The translations under genes and the position numbers were made by a program. From the NCBI GenBank assembly GCA_900542015.1, contig UQLY01000014.1, positions 1-64,000 on the forward strand: 64,000 bases of DNA. Reading direction: 5' to 3'. Source of the DNA: an uncultured Lachnospiraceae bacterium. Lineage in GTDB: Bacteria; Bacillota; Clostridia; Lachnospirales; Lachnospiraceae. Shown piece by piece: positions 54,250 to 62,756 of this stretch. The notes under the pieces are model-generated. The model made no database searches, was not told where the DNA came from, and saw nothing but the letters and a program-made list of their open reading frames with translations. Positions within the stretch are counted from its first letter, which is position 1; each line of letters opens with the position of its first letter.

Positions 54250-54966
54250 ATGAATACAGCGCTTATTTTATCGGCGGGAACCGATTCCAGATTTCAGATG
54301 GACGTTCCCAAACAGTTTGTAAACGTCAATAACAGACCGATGATCGTCTATACGCTGGAGCGTTTTCAGCAGCACCCGGATATTGACGAGATCGTCGTGG
54401 TCTGTCTGGACGGCTGGCAGGAGGTTGTCAGAGTCTATGGCAAACAATTTCATATCACAAAGCTGAAGGCGATCCTGCCGGGCGGGAAAAATGCCCAGCA
54501 GTCCACTTATCACGGCTTGCAGTATATCAAAGAACAGCTTGGAATGGGGCAGGGCGACATTGTGGTCATCCACGATGCCATCAGACCCATGGTCTCGGAA
54601 GGACTGATTACAAAAAGTATGCAGATGTGCCGCAGGTGCGGGATGGGAGTAGCCGCCACTCCGGTTATGGACGCTATTATGCACACGGAAAACGGAAAAT
54701 TCGGTTTTCAAAGCATCAACCGCGAAGAGATTATGAAAATCCAGACGCCCCAGGCGTTTGATTTTGCGTATATCTGGTCGATGCACAATCGCGCCATTGA
54801 AGAAGGAAAGACCGGATATTGGGATAATACGGGGATGTTGACCAGTCTTGGAGAAAAGATTTATTTTTCCGAAGGCTCCGACCTGAATATGAAGGTCAAT
54901 ACCACGGAAGACGTGGCGATGTTTAAGGCGTTGTATAAGATGAACCGGATTACAGAGGAAGAATAG
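54250..54966 (+). CDS. IspD/TarI-like cytidylyltransferase, copy 1
   Basis: 238 residues. LILSAGTDSRFQMDVPKQFV is the nucleotide-binding start, but the second loop Gly of the AGGxGxR motif is Asp here (AGTDSR). VVIHDAIRPMVSEGLITKSM, INREEIMKIQTPQAFDF and a C-terminal TTEDVAMFKAL are conserved. IspD makes CDP-methylerythritol and TarI makes CDP-ribitol. Next to a second copy and in a surface-glycan island it is more likely a TarI-type enzyme or a degenerate partner. Confidence 0.8.
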   Translation: MNTALILSAGTDSRFQMDVPKQFVNVNNRPMIVYTLERFQQHPDIDEIVVVCLDGWQEVVRVYGKQFHITKLKAILPGGKNAQQSTYHGLQYIKEQLGMGQGDIVVIHDAIRPMVSEGLITKSMQMCRRCGMGVAATPVMDAIMHTENGKFGFQSINREEIMKIQTPQAFDFAYIWSMHNRAIEEGKTGYWDNTGMLTSLGEKIYFSEGSDLNMKVNTTEDVAMFKALYKMNRITEEE

Positions 54967-54967
54967 G

Positions 54968-55720
54968 ATGAATATAGCAGTTATTTTGGCGGGCGGGCAT
55001 GGCAGCCGCACCGAGCAGGATATTCCCAAACAATTTATGAACGTTTATGAGAAGCCGTTGATTATTTATACGTTGGAAAATTTTCAGAACAATCCGGAAA
55101 TCGACGGTATCGAGGTTGTCTGCCTGGACGGCTGGCATGAAGTGCTGCGCGCCTATGCCAAGCAGTACCATATCACAAAATTAAAATGGGTCATAAGCGG
55201 CGGCGGAGACGGACAGGAGTCGATTCAGAAAGGAATCGAAGCGCTTTCCGACGTCTGTAAAGAGGACGATATCGTCCTGATTCATGATGCGATCCGCCCC
55301 TTTGTCCCCCAGGAAATCATCACGGACGCCATCGTACAATGCAGGCGGTTCGGTTCGGGATTGAGCGCGGTCCGCTGCCAGGAGACGATCGTGCATACCC
55401 GGGACGGGCAGGAGGGCATCGAAAATATAGACCGGAAAGAAGTCATGCGCGTCCAGACCCCGCAGGCATATTTGTACAAAAAGGCGAAATGGGCTTATGA
55501 AGAGGCGGACAGAAGAGGCATCCGGGGGGAGGTGTATATCAATACCCTGATGCTCCATCTGGGAGAGCATGTATTTTTTTCCAAAGGCTCGGAAAAGAAT
55601 GTGAAAATTACCACAATGGACGATCTGGAATTGTTTAAATCCCTTCTGCACATGAAAAGAGAGGATTGGGTGCATGAAAAAACGCGCCAAAATCCGGAGG
55701 ATGCGGACCTTGAAAAATAA
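54968..55720 (+). CDS. IspD/TarI-like cytidylyltransferase, copy 2
   Basis: 250 residues, one base after copy 1. The loop is intact: VILAGGHGSRTEQDIPKQFM. VLIHDAIRPFVPQEIITDAI, NIDRKEVMRVQTPQAYLYKK and KITTMDDLELF match. Copies 1 and 2 share FQ-x-x-P-x-I-D and the CLDGW-x-EV-x-R segments, so they arose by tandem duplication. It probably makes the CDP-linked donor for the LicD or glycerophosphotransferase activity. Confidence 0.85.
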   Translation: MNIAVILAGGHGSRTEQDIPKQFMNVYEKPLIIYTLENFQNNPEIDGIEVVCLDGWHEVLRAYAKQYHITKLKWVISGGGDGQESIQKGIEALSDVCKEDDIVLIHDAIRPFVPQEIITDAIVQCRRFGSGLSAVRCQETIVHTRDGQEGIENIDRKEVMRVQTPQAYLYKKAKWAYEEADRRGIRGEVYINTLMLHLGEHVFFSKGSEKNVKITTMDDLELFKSLLHMKREDWVHEKTRQNPEDADLEK

Positions 55721-55769
55721 ACGGGGAAAATAAATAAAAAAAATTATCTGATTTTTTTGAATCAGGGGT

Positions 55770-55795
55770 TAAGTATTTCAAAAAGCCACCGATAT
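55770..55795 (+). promoter_or_regulatory. Sigma-28 promoter of the flagellin gene
   Basis: TAAG (55770-55773), 14 bp, ACCGATAT (55788-55795). One mismatch in each box, 134 bp upstream of the flagellin ATG. Confidence 0.75.
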
Positions 55796-55889
55796 ATAAT
55801 ACAAGTAAAACAAATTACTTCAAAACTTCGTAACTGCAAAGCGGAGAGGAAGCGTACGGTCTTTGAAGGGATGCGGTTACAACCAAATA

Positions 55890-55921
55890 GTCGCATGGAA
55901 GCGACGTTAAATTCAAGGAGG
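55890..55921 (+). promoter_or_regulatory. CsrA-binding sites in the flagellin leader
   Basis: The hairpin GTCGC/GCGAC (55890-55905) presents ATGGAA in its loop, a classic CsrA target. A second GGA lies in the Shine-Dalgarno AAGGAGG (55915-55921). Spacing between them suits one CsrA dimer bridging both and blocking translation. Confidence 0.65.
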
Positions 55922-55928
55922 AATAATT

Positions 55929-56738
55929 ATGGTAGTACAACACAATATGAGAGCGTTAAACTCTAACAGAATGCTGGGATTAACAGCAAGCGCACAGACA
56001 AAATCAACTGAGAAACTGTCTTCCGGTTACAGAATTAACCGTGCAGCAGATGATGCGGCTGGTTTATCTATTTCCGAGTCCATGAGACGTCAGATCAGAG
56101 GTCTTACACAGGCTTCCAGAAACGCACAGGACGGTATCTCTTTTGCACAGTCCGCTGAAGGTGCTTTAACAGAAGTTCAGGATATGTTACAGAGAATGAA
56201 CGAGCTGTTAGTACAGGCTGCAAACGGTACAAACAGTGCAACTCAGATCGGTTACATCAACGATGAGATCGACAACCTGAACACTGAAATTAACCGTATC
56301 GGTCAGGACTCTAACTTCAACGGTCAGCAGATCTTCAACAGCGAAGCAAGAAACATCTTCGTTGGCGAGACTGAGAACAGTAAAGATATCAGCATTACCG
56401 CTCATAAGCTGACAGCTTCTCTTGTTTGCGGCAGCGCAATTTTTGTTTCCACAAACTCTTCAGCGAAAGCAGCTCTTGCAGCAGTTAGAAAAGGTCTTGA
56501 GACGATTTCTTCTTGGAGATCCGAGCTTGGTGCTAAACAGAACCGTTTAGAGCACACAATCAACAACCTGGATAACTTAGTAGAGAATACGACAGCAGCT
56601 GAGTCCCGTATCCGTGATACAGATATGGCTACTGAAATGGTTAAGTACAGCAATGCTAACATCCTTGCTCAGGCAGGTCAGGCAATGCTTGCTCAGTCCA
56701 ATCAGGCTAACCAGGGCGTATTATCCTTACTTCAGTAA
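55929..56738 (+). CDS. hag: Flagellin
   Basis: 269 residues. The N-terminal D0/D1 region (QHNMRALNSNRMLGLTASAQ, STEKLSSGYRINRAADDAAG, SMRRQIRGLTQASRNAQDGI) and the C-terminal D1/D0 region (AAESRIRDTDMATEMVKYSN, QAMLAQSNQANQGVLSLLQ) are nearly adjacent, so the outer D2/D3 domains are absent. Codon use is more biased than its neighbours, as expected of a highly expressed gene. Translation is probably controlled by CsrA/FliW; export needs FliS. Confidence 0.97.
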   Translation: MVVQHNMRALNSNRMLGLTASAQTKSTEKLSSGYRINRAADDAAGLSISESMRRQIRGLTQASRNAQDGISFAQSAEGALTEVQDMLQRMNELLVQAANGTNSATQIGYINDEIDNLNTEINRIGQDSNFNGQQIFNSEARNIFVGETENSKDISITAHKLTASLVCGSAIFVSTNSSAKAALAAVRKGLETISSWRSELGAKQNRLEHTINNLDNLVENTTAAESRIRDTDMATEMVKYSNANILAQAGQAMLAQSNQANQGVLSLLQ

Positions 56739-56765
56739 GCAAGAGTATTATCGCAAAACTACCAT

Positions 56766-56794
56766 GAGAGTCGGAGCAATCCGGCTCTCTTTTT
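56766..56794 (+). terminator. Flagellin terminator
   Basis: The stem GAGAGTCGGA/TCCGGCTCTC (56766-56789, one G-T pair) with GCAA loop and five T residues. Confidence 0.85.
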
Positions 56795-56876
56795 CTGTGC
56801 AAATCTGTGCAAAACCGGACATACGGTGTATAATAAGATAAATGTGGTTAAGAAAAAGCCGATAGGGGAAGAAAAC

Positions 56877-58043
56877 GTGAGAAAAGTATTATATATGCAA
56901 TGGGATTGCTTTGGAGAAGAATATATATGCGACAGCTTTCGCAGAGCCGGATTTGATGTGGAAATGTATTCCCTTCCCTATGGGAAGATCAGTATGCGGC
57001 ATGATGCATCGTTTGAGGAGGCGTTGGAGGAACATTTAGGCGGCGGCTACGAATTTGTTTTTTCCTTTAATTATTTTCCCGCCGTGGCGTTGGCGTGCCA
57101 TCGGACCGGGAGCCGGTATGTTTCCTGGACCTATGACAGCCCGTTTATGTACCTGTATTCCAAAACCATCGCGCTTGAGACGAATCTTGCCTTTGTGTTT
57201 GATCAGGCGACGGTGGAAGCGCTCCGCGCAAAAGGAGTTGAGACGGTATTTTATCTTCCTATGGCGGCGCCGACGGCGTTTTATGATTCCTTTTACAGCA
57301 GCGCCGCGGTCCGCAGGCAGTTTCAATCGGAGGTTTCCTTTGTGGGCTCTCTTTATACGGAGGAGCGCCAGGATCTGATGCGGCACTTATCCGGCGTCAG
57401 CCCTGCGACGGAACAGTTTCTGGAGACTTTGATTGAATTGCAGCTGCAGTCCTATGCGGTGCCGGTTTTGGAGCGGTTTTTAAATCCCGGGATCGTCGCC
57501 GAGCTGCAAAGGGTTTATCCGGTCGTCATAGAAGAAGACGAAATGCAGTCCCTGGAATGGATGTACGCCAACTATTTCCTGGCGCGGCAGGTAACGGCGC
57601 GAGAGAGGACGCGGCTTTTGGATACAATCGGCAGCCGGTTTCAATTGAAACTGTATACCCCCGATCCGACGCCGCAGTTTCCCCATATTGATAACAGGGG
57701 TCCCGTGGATTATTGCAATACGATGCCTTATGTGTTTAAGAATACCAAAATCAACCTGAATATTTCCCTGAAAAGCATCGACACGGGGATACCGCTTCGC
57801 GCCTTTGACATTATGGGCTGCGGCGGATTCCTGATTTCCGATTTTCAGGCGGATTTCAAAGGACTGTTTACGCCGGACGAGGATTATGTATTTTATACGA
57901 CCCCGGAAGATTTGTATGAAAAGATTGCGTATTATCTGGAACATGAGCAGGAGAGGGAGCGGATCGCCCGAAACGGATATGAAAAGGTCAAAGCGGCGCA
58001 TACCTATGACCACCGCGTGCAGGAAATCATAAAGATGCTTTAA
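56877..58043 (+). CDS. CgeB-type glycosyltransferase
   Basis: 388 residues from a GTG at 56877 with AGGGGAAG upstream. YMQWDCFGEEYICDSFRRAG, YVSWTYDSPFMYLYSK and VSFVGSLYTEERQDL in the first half, then LRAFDIMGCGGFLISDFQAD and HEQERERIARNGYEKVKAAH in the GT1-like second half, match the DUF3880/CgeB family, whose members are often encoded next to flagellins. It probably transfers a sugar to flagellin. Convergent with the next gene, overlapping by 4 bp. Confidence 0.82.
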   Translation: MRKVLYMQWDCFGEEYICDSFRRAGFDVEMYSLPYGKISMRHDASFEEALEEHLGGGYEFVFSFNYFPAVALACHRTGSRYVSWTYDSPFMYLYSKTIALETNLAFVFDQATVEALRAKGVETVFYLPMAAPTAFYDSFYSSAAVRRQFQSEVSFVGSLYTEERQDLMRHLSGVSPATEQFLETLIELQLQSYAVPVLERFLNPGIVAELQRVYPVVIEEDEMQSLEWMYANYFLARQVTARERTRLLDTIGSRFQLKLYTPDPTPQFPHIDNRGPVDYCNTMPYVFKNTKINLNISLKSIDTGIPLRAFDIMGCGGFLISDFQADFKGLFTPDEDYVFYTTPEDLYEKIAYYLEHEQERERIARNGYEKVKAAHTYDHRVQEIIKML

Positions 58044-59131
58044 GCGTTTGGGCTGTTTGTTAAAAGCGCCAGCCGTGCCTTTGCAGGCGCGAAGTCTTTG
58101 CATTTTTCGTAATAGCTTTTTGCTTTTTCAGGGTATCCCGCACATTCGTAGATCACGCCCAGATTATGCCACGCGCGAAAAGAGTTGGCGCCCACGACCT
58201 CGGCTTCGTCGAAGGTCGTCGCTTTCTCAAACTGAGCGACGGCGTCATCCAAAAATCCGTTGTTTAAATAAATCATTCCCATTAAAAAGACAAAATCGGC
58301 TCTGTTGCCGAAGACGTCATAAACGCCCTCCAGCTCCAATGCTTTTTGGTATTGTCTGAGGTTCAACAGGGTGTACCCGTAGGAGACCACCAGGGTATTT
58401 ACATAGCCGAGCCTGGGATCTACATCCTCTGCGAGGGCAAGGTCATAATAGTGCAGCGCGGTTTCAAAGTCCTCTATCATATAGTAGCTTTGTCCGAGCT
58501 GAAATAACAGATAGGGATCATGCGGGTTTTTGGCAAATTCCTCTTTCAAAAGGCGGATATTGCGCTCCGATTTTGCGGCAAGCTCTTTGGCGTCGCCTGC
58601 ATAGGAGAAGTGCCGTGCCTCTATATCCAGCAAAAAAGTCGGGTGTCCCATAGCGGGATCGAAGGGCATAAGCTGTTCGTGAATAGGACGTTCAAACTGA
58701 AAATATCTGCGGTTATAGAGACGGTATACCCTGGATTTGGATTCATACTGTTTTTCACCAAAGCCGCAGGTGCAGTAAAGGGAAAAGCCGCCGATTGCCT
58801 GAGGATAAGAGGCGGTCATGGTCTGCAAAACGGCTTCGTTCCATTTGAAAATAAATTCGTCGCTGTCAATGCAGAGAATCCAGTCGTGAGTCGCTTTTGA
58901 AGCGGCGAAATTTCTGGCTGCGGAAAAATCATTGATCCAGGGAAAAGTATAAATCCTGTGGGTAAAAGCGCGGCACATAGTTATGGTGTCGTCTTCAGAG
59001 CCGGTGTCCACGATGACGAGCTCATGCCCGCCCTTTTGCAGATGGGGCGAAAGATTTTCCAGACATTGTTTTAAAACGGGACTTTCGTTTTTGGTAATGA
59101 TGCAGACGGAAATGAACTGTTTTTGTGTCAT
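58040..59131 (-). CDS. GT2 glycosyltransferase with TPR domain
   Basis: 363 residues. The GT2 domain (about 1-210) has SVCIITKNESPVLKQCLENL, IVDTGSEDDTI and ILCIDSDEFIF. TPR repeats (about 215-360) include DPYLLFQLGQSYYMIEDFET, ADFVFLMGMIYLNNGFLDDA and AWHNLGVIYECAGYPEKAKS. This architecture is common in clostridial flagellin glycosylation. AAAGGAG lies 8 bases before the ATG. Confidence 0.88.
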   Translation of the reverse strand: MTQKQFISVCIITKNESPVLKQCLENLSPHLQKGGHELVIVDTGSEDDTITMCRAFTHRIYTFPWINDFSAARNFAASKATHDWILCIDSDEFIFKWNEAVLQTMTASYPQAIGGFSLYCTCGFGEKQYESKSRVYRLYNRRYFQFERPIHEQLMPFDPAMGHPTFLLDIEARHFSYAGDAKELAAKSERNIRLLKEEFAKNPHDPYLLFQLGQSYYMIEDFETALHYYDLALAEDVDPRLGYVNTLVVSYGYTLLNLRQYQKALELEGVYDVFGNRADFVFLMGMIYLNNGFLDDAVAQFEKATTFDEAEVVGANSFRAWHNLGVIYECAGYPEKAKSYYEKCKDFAPAKARLALLTNSPNA

Positions 59132-59309
59132 GGGAAGGACTCCTTTCGGCTTTGTTTCGCATTATTCTAATTATATCAGTTTCGGCGGGGCATGTCGATT
59201 GCCGGCAAAGGGAAATATGATTTTTGATATATGATTTTGCGCCGCCGGATGGAGCTGCATATGGGTTACGGCTTGCACAGGCGGCTGCGACTGCAAAAGG
59301 AGGAAAGAT

Positions 59310-60686
59310 ATGGCTGACATAGGTATGGCTGACAATATACAAAAGGCGCAGAATGGGGAATTGCAGAATGCGGAATTGCAGAATGCGGAATTGCAGAATG
59401 CGGAACTGGTCAGTGTGATTCTTCCGACCTACAATCGCCTGGGGACGCTGGAACGGTCGGTAAACAGCGTGTTGAACCAGACCTATACCAATCTGGAGCT
59501 TTTGATTATCGACGACGGTTCCGACGACGGGACCGAAGCGTATATACGGGGAATCGGGGATGAAAGAATCCGGTATTATCGAAACGAACATAATATGGGA
59601 CCTTCCGCTTCCAGAAACCGGGGCGCAAAGCTGGCGAAGGGGACGCTTCTGGCGTTTCAGGATTCTGACGACGAGTGGAGGGAGGATAAGCTGCAGCGTT
59701 TGACGGAAGTTTTGGCGCAGGCGGAGGAAAACGTCGCCATGGTATATCATGAAATGCAGGAAGCGGATGGAGAACAGGCGGTCATTCCTTCCGGAGAAAT
59801 TCCCTTTGCCTGCAAGTCGGGGGATCTTTTTGCCTATATGTTGTTGTATCCGCTGATCGGCATTCCGGCGGCTTTGATTAAAAAATCCTGTTTTGACGAA
59901 TGCGGCGGATTCTGTGAACGGCTGAAAAGCCTCGAAGATTATGAATTTTTCCTGAGAGTTTCGGAAAAATACCGGATTTTGTTTGTGGAGGAGCCGTTAA
60001 TCAGGATCTATGATACGCCCGGGAGCGTTAATAAACGGTACCGGGACAAAATAGATACCGAGTTGTATTTGTTAGATACGCATTATGCTTCGCTTTGCGC
60101 GTTGGGTCTGCTGCAAAAAAAGATTGAGCTGATCAGGATGCAGGCGGAAAATTATGACTGCGAGGATTATTTTTATGAAGAGATTCTGAAATTATGTGAA
60201 AGGATTCCCGAAAAAGAAAAAAGCGACAGGATCAGGCAATGCGTCCGCAGGGCGGCTTCCCTGTCCGATCAATCCGAAACGGGAGAAAGGGCGGCGTATT
60301 ATCAGAATGCGGCGGGGCAATTGGAAAGAATGGTCGCAAGTCTTTGCAGGCTGCAGACCAATCTGAGGCAAAACCCTGCGGCGCTTTTGCAAAACAGGGC
60401 GGAGATTTGCCGGGCGCTTTCGGGGGTGCTTGCAGATGTCAAGAGTTATACGGATCTTGCTTTTCATCCTCAAAGAGAAAGGCTTCTTTTTTCGGAACTG
60501 GAGAGCCGTCTTAAAGAGGAACAGAACCGTCCCCAGGCGGTTGCCGAATTGTTAGACAAGATATTGGAACAAAGCCGTCGGCTTTTGGAGCAGATGAACG
60601 CTGCGGGCTGTACCTGTACGGTGTGCGGCAGCGTTGTACGCTTTCTGCCGCCGTCGCCTTACCGCCGCGTGATGCGCTCTTACTAG
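59310..60686 (+). CDS. GT2 glycosyltransferase, N-terminal part of an amber-split gene
   Basis: 458 residues to a TAG at 60684. A GT2 domain (about 35-260: SVILPTYNRLGTLERSVNSV, IDDGSDDGT, AFQDSDDEW) follows an N-terminal ELQNA repeat. A helical region is next, and the frame ends in CTCTVCGSVVRFLPPSPYRR, the first half of a zinc knuckle whose second half lies after the stop in the same frame. The transferase itself may still be made. AAAGGAGG precedes the ATG. Confidence 0.8.
   Translation: MADIGMADNIQKAQNGELQNAELQNAELQNAELVSVILPTYNRLGTLERSVNSVLNQTYTNLELLIIDDGSDDGTEAYIRGIGDERIRYYRNEHNMGPSASRNRGAKLAKGTLLAFQDSDDEWREDKLQRLTEVLAQAEENVAMVYHEMQEADGEQAVIPSGEIPFACKSGDLFAYMLLYPLIGIPAALIKKSCFDECGGFCERLKSLEDYEFFLRVSEKYRILFVEEPLIRIYDTPGSVNKRYRDKIDTELYLLDTHYASLCALGLLQKKIELIRMQAENYDCEDYFYEEILKLCERIPEKEKSDRIRQCVRRAASLSDQSETGERAAYYQNAAGQLERMVASLCRLQTNLRQNPAALLQNRAEICRALSGVLADVKSYTDLAFHPQRERLLFSELESRLKEEQNRPQAVAELLDKILEQSRRLLEQMNAAGCTCTVCGSVVRFLPPSPYRRVMRSY
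59356..59400 (+). repeat. Three perfect 15-bp coding repeats
   Basis: GGAATTGCAGAATGC occurs three times in tandem, with partial copies at both ends, encoding ELQNA repeats before the transferase domain. Being a multiple of three, slippage would change length without breaking the frame. Confidence 0.85.
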
Positions 60687-61304
60687 GGGTATCGGGAAAA
60701 CGGAGCGAGATTTCTTTTTGAAGAGGGAGGAAAGGACCGCTGCCCGGTCTGCAAAGCGACGCAGGAGATCCGTTTCCTGCTTGGATTTTTGGAGGACGTG
60801 CGCTCGGAGGAGGACGAAACGCTGAAAGTCTGCTGCATGGAGGAGGACCGGGAAGAAACCCTTGCGCTTGTGAATAGCGTCAGAGGCTATGCGGCGCAGA
60901 GGACGGATATGGAATATATCGGGGAACGCGGGAAGGCGGATGTTGTGATTTGCGCCGGGATATTGGAACAGGCGGACAGCGAAGCGGAGGTCTTCGGGAA
61001 AATAAAGGAGCTGCTTGCGGATAACGGTCTGTGCGTGCTGATGCTTTCCGCTCTCGGCGAAGAGATGCCGGATACCCGGGAAACCGTGACCGGCGATGAA
61101 GCCTATAGCTGGAAAACATTTGGTCTGGAAAAGGTAAAACGTCAATATACAAAAAGCGGGCTGATTGCAGCCTGTGAGGAAAACGGGTTTGCGGTTTCGG
61201 CGGCGGACCGGAGTTGGTTTGGCAGCGAATATTATGAACAATACGGCTTCGGCGACCCGGCGGAATTGTTTATGCTGACTTTGGAGACGGACCGTGGGTT
61301 TTAA
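60687..61304 (+). pseudogene. C-terminal zinc-knuckle/methyltransferase-like part after an amber codon
   Basis: Reading on from TAG (60684-60686) in frame gives GYRENGARFLFEEGGKDRCP, VCKATQEIRF, then a methyltransferase-like domain (DMEYIGERGKADVVICAGIL, KIKELLADNGLCVLMLSALG). The CTVCG before the stop and CPVC after it would form one zinc knuckle, as in SAM enzymes that begin with two CxxC pairs. No ribosome site or good start precedes this part, so it is probably untranslated unless the stop is read through. Confidence 0.65.
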
Positions 61305-61321
61305 TTGTTTTATGGAGGAAA

Positions 61322-62197
61322 ATGATGATGTGGATTGTATTTGCGTTCGGTTCGGCTTTGTTTGCAGGTATTACTTCGATTTTAGCGAAATGCGGAATTA
61401 AAAAAACAGATTCGACGGTTGCGACGGCGCTGCGTACAATTGTCGTATTGATATTTTCGTGGCTGATGGTTTTTGTGGCGGGGTCGCAGTCCCGGATCGG
61501 GCTGATTGACGGCAGGTCGTGGGTGTTTCTGATTCTGTCGGGCATATCCACCGGAGCCTCCTGGCTGTGTTATTTCAAGGCTTTGCAGACCGGAGATATT
61601 AACAAGGTGGTCCCTGTTGATAAATCCAGTGTGGTGCTGACTATTTTACTCGCCTTTATTTTCCTGCATGAGGAGATCAATCTGCCAAAGGCAGTGGGAA
61701 TTGTTTTGATCGGAGCGGGAACCTTTCTGATGATTGAAAAGAAAGATGTGCCTGTAAAGCAACAGGAAGCAGGCAGCCGTTGGTTCTTTTATGCAGCGGG
61801 TTCCGCCGTCTTTGCAAGTCTGACTTCGATACTGGGCAAAGTGGGAATTAGCGGCGTGGAATCCAATCTCGGTACGGCGATCCGCACCGGCGTTGTTTTG
61901 CTGATGGCATGGCTGATGGTTTTTGTGACCGGAAAACAGCATACGCTTACAGAAATTTCGCCGAAAGAGTTGGGATTTATCGCCCTGTCCGGGCTTGCCA
62001 CGGGCGCTTCCTGGCTCTGCTATTACAGAGCGCTGCAGGAAGGACCCGCAAGCGTGGTGGTTCCCATCGACAAGCTCAGTATTCTCGTTACGGTTTTGTT
62101 TTCCTACATTGTATTTAAGGAACGTCTGTCCAAAAAGTCCTGGATCGGGCTTGCGGCGATTGTGGTGGGGACGCTTGTTATGCTTCTTCCGTCCTGA
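61322..62197 (+). CDS. EamA family (DMT) transporter
   Basis: 291 residues, about ten membrane segments in two repeats of roughly 145 residues. The repeats align well: SGISTGASWLCYFKALQTGD with SGLATGASWLCYYRALQEGP, and KVVPVDKSSVVLTILLAFIF with VVVPIDKLSILVTVLFSYIV. Such proteins export or import small metabolites; the substrate is not readable. It overlaps the convergent MerR gene by 20 bp. Confidence 0.9.
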   Translation: MMMWIVFAFGSALFAGITSILAKCGIKKTDSTVATALRTIVVLIFSWLMVFVAGSQSRIGLIDGRSWVFLILSGISTGASWLCYFKALQTGDINKVVPVDKSSVVLTILLAFIFLHEEINLPKAVGIVLIGAGTFLMIEKKDVPVKQQEAGSRWFFYAAGSAVFASLTSILGKVGISGVESNLGTAIRTGVVLLMAWLMVFVTGKQHTLTEISPKELGFIALSGLATGASWLCYYRALQEGPASVVVPIDKLSILVTVLFSYIVFKERLSKKSWIGLAAIVVGTLVMLLPS

Positions 62198-62579
62198 TCA
62201 GATTGCTTACATAAGGGCGCGCGCCGGACAGCACTTCATCATAGAAATTTTGTTTCCAGTCGATATAGGCGATGCTGTCCTCCAGCTCTTTGACGGAGTC
62301 AAGCAGCGCTTCCCGCTTTTTGGCAAGCATTTCCTTCCGCAGCGGGATGGTGGGTTCTCCCTGCAGGCACAAATCGAGATATTCCTTCATTTCCACAATA
62401 CTCATGCCGCACCTTTTTAAACAGGTAAGGTCTTTAATCCATTTTACATCCCTTTCGTCAAAGACACGCCGGTTGTTTTCGTCCCGTTTGACGCCCGGGA
62501 CCAGTCCTTCGTTGCAATAGTATTTTAAGGTCTGGTAAGTCATATCGAGCTTACGGCAGACCTGCATCATCGTATACAT
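62178..62579 (-). CDS. MerR family transcriptional regulator
   Basis: 133 residues. MQVCRKLDMTYQTLKYYCNE, then GLVPGVKRDENNRRVFDERD is the winged helix, CGMSIVEMKEYLDLCLQGEP the hinge, and a C-terminal coiled coil (KREALLDSVKELEDSIAYID). AAAGGAGG precedes the ATG. It faces an FMN protein gene across a promoter with a 19-bp spacer, the usual MerR target. Confidence 0.9.
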   Translation of the reverse strand: MYTMMQVCRKLDMTYQTLKYYCNEGLVPGVKRDENNRRVFDERDVKWIKDLTCLKRCGMSIVEMKEYLDLCLQGEPTIPLRKEMLAKKREALLDSVKELEDSIAYIDWKQNFYDEVLSGARPYVSNLIRTEEA

Positions 62580-62645
62580 CGCGACAGCCTCCTTTTTGAT
62601 ATAAATATTTTTTATGAAAAATTTGCAAATTCGGGTAAAAAAGTA

Positions 62646-62676
62646 TTGACCGGTAGTAACTACCGTAAACTATAAT
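62646..62676 (+). promoter_or_regulatory. MerR-type promoter with 19-bp spacer
   Basis: TTGACC (62646-62651) and TATAAT (62671-62676) are 19 bp apart, and the palindrome CGGTAGTAACTACCG (62651-62665) lies between. MerR activators twist such over-long promoters to start transcription. Confidence 0.8.
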
Positions 62677-62756
62677 CGGTTATGACAATCGGTTCAAACA
62701 AACGCATTATAAAACAGAATCCATAGGATTGCAAGAGATAGGAGTGAATGTGACAG

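Noticed and set aside
60684..60686. TAG read as pyrrolysine
   Set aside because: There is no pyl gene or methylamine methyltransferase here, and the setting is a glycosyltransferase; a simple nonsense mutation is more economical.
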